Shown: piece after piece, positions 5,631 to 6,035 of the stretch
How positions within the stretch are numbered: the first letter of the stretch is position 1
How the letters are laid out: the number at the start of each line of letters is the position of its first letter
Source of the DNA: Thermoplasmata archaeon
GTDB taxonomy: Archaea; Thermoplasmatota; Thermoplasmata; Thermoplasmatales; Thermoplasmataceae
Length of the DNA: 6,035 nt
Reading direction: 5' to 3'
NCBI GenBank assembly: GCA_021801305.1
Contig: JAJYYD010000081.1
Span: 1 to 6,035, forward strand
The notes under the pieces: model-generated
Database searches by the model: none
Seen by the model: only the letters and a program-made list of their open reading frames with translations
Told to the model about the DNA's origin: nothing
Position numbers and translations under genes: made by a program

Positions 5631-5979
5631 GAGAAGGACTCTCAGCATGATCATGGAGGCATCCAGGGACAGCATGCCGAAGGAATTCGGGGCCCTGCTG
5701 AGGGCTGAAGGTGATATAATCTATGAGATAGCGCTTATGCCCGGTACAATCCAGGGGGACAGGCATACCATGTTCTACCTGTACAACAAGCCGATAGATT
5801 TCACGCTGGTGGGTTCTGTGCATTCGCACCCTTCAGGCGTTACACTGCCCTCGGACGCCGACAAGCACATGTTCTCCAACACGGGGCCGATCCACATAAT
5901 TGTTGGTTACCCGTTCACTCCCAGCAGCTTTTCGGCATACAACAGGAAAGCACAGAGGGTTGATCTAAAGGTCATATAG
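5617..5979 (+). CDS. Stand-alone JAMM/MPN+ metalloprotease
   Basis: Zinc isopeptidase-type protein of 120 aa, the minimal JAB domain size seen in archaeal JAMM proteins. The complete JAMM motif is visible: Glu23 in PKEFGALLR (21-29), then HSHPSGVTLPSDAD (69-82) giving H-x-H-x7-S-x2-D with His69, His71, Ser79 and Asp82. Relatives in archaea remove ubiquitin-like SAMP proteins from targets or release them as sulfur carriers; which applies here is unknown. ATG 5617 is chosen because SIRRRTLSMIMEAS aligns with the first helix of the domain. ATG 5647 has an upstream GGAG (5630-5633) and is the alternative, but would lose part of that helix. The gene overlaps nadK by 14 nt. No ubiquitin-like or E1 gene is visible in the window. 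Confidence 0.88.
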   Translation: MWSIRRRTLSMIMEASRDSMPKEFGALLRAEGDIIYEIALMPGTIQGDRHTMFYLYNKPIDFTLVGSVHSHPSGVTLPSDADKHMFSNTGPIHIIVGYPFTPSSFSAYNRKAQRVDLKVI

Positions 5980-6005
5980 TAAACATAGGGGATTTTGCCA
6001 GGTAA

Positions 6006-6035
6006 TCATTTTATCCTGTCCAGTATCTCACTGTC
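6006..6035 (-). CDS. Probable 3' end of a convergent gene (partial)
   Basis: Reading the minus strand from the right edge gives D-S-E-I-L-D-R-I-K followed by TGA (complement of 6006-6008). The codons ATA and AGG match the window's habits and the tail looks like a helical C-terminus. With only nine codons the gene cannot be named. If real, it converges on the JAMM gene with a 26-nt gap (5980-6005) in which I see no hairpin. Confidence 0.4.
   Translation of the reverse strand, partial: DSEILDRIK

Overview
The window is archaeal and most likely from the Thermoplasmata (Thermoplasma/Ferroplasma/Cuniculiplasma-like). The evidence is: archaeal ribosomal proteins in the order S13-S4-S11 followed by RNA polymerase subunit D, a wyosine-pathway tRNA enzyme, a DUF357 protein, an archaeal-type NAD kinase and a stand-alone JAMM protease. 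Arginine is mostly AGG/AGA and isoleucine mostly ATA. TATA boxes lie about 25-27 nt upstream of two first-in-operon start codons, which indicates leaderless transcripts. The lineage below class level is an inference.

Layout, left to right. (1) Positions 1-738 hold the 3' part of a Trm5/Taw2-family tRNA-Phe G37 enzyme, best read as Taw2; its reading frame is open to the left edge, so the gene is cut by the window. (2) A TATA promoter drives a short unit of an unrecognised 103-aa basic protein and a 95-aa DUF357 protein. (3) After a 171-nt intergenic leader comes a tight translation/transcription operon: S13, S4 (TTG start), S11 and RpoD, with gaps of 12, -4 and 4 nt. (4) Between rpoD and the next gene are two tandem inverted repeats and then a strong TATA box. 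(5) This TATA box starts a second operon: an inositol-monophosphatase-family phosphatase, NAD kinase (4-nt ATGA overlap) and a JAMM/MPN+ metalloprotease (14-nt overlap). (6) At the right edge, the minus strand carries what looks like the last nine codons and stop of a convergent gene.

The S13-S4-S11-RpoD block supplies small-subunit proteins together with the RNA polymerase assembly subunit, the usual archaeal equivalent of the bacterial alpha operon. The phosphatase-kinase pair is the most suggestive part: the two domains appear in the same order as in the fused NADP phosphatase/NAD kinase MJ0917 of Methanocaldococcus jannaschii, so the two separate genes may control NADP level together. Most of the window is housekeeping. 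I found no mobile element, CRISPR array, tRNA or rRNA, and no clearly new defence or metabolic system.
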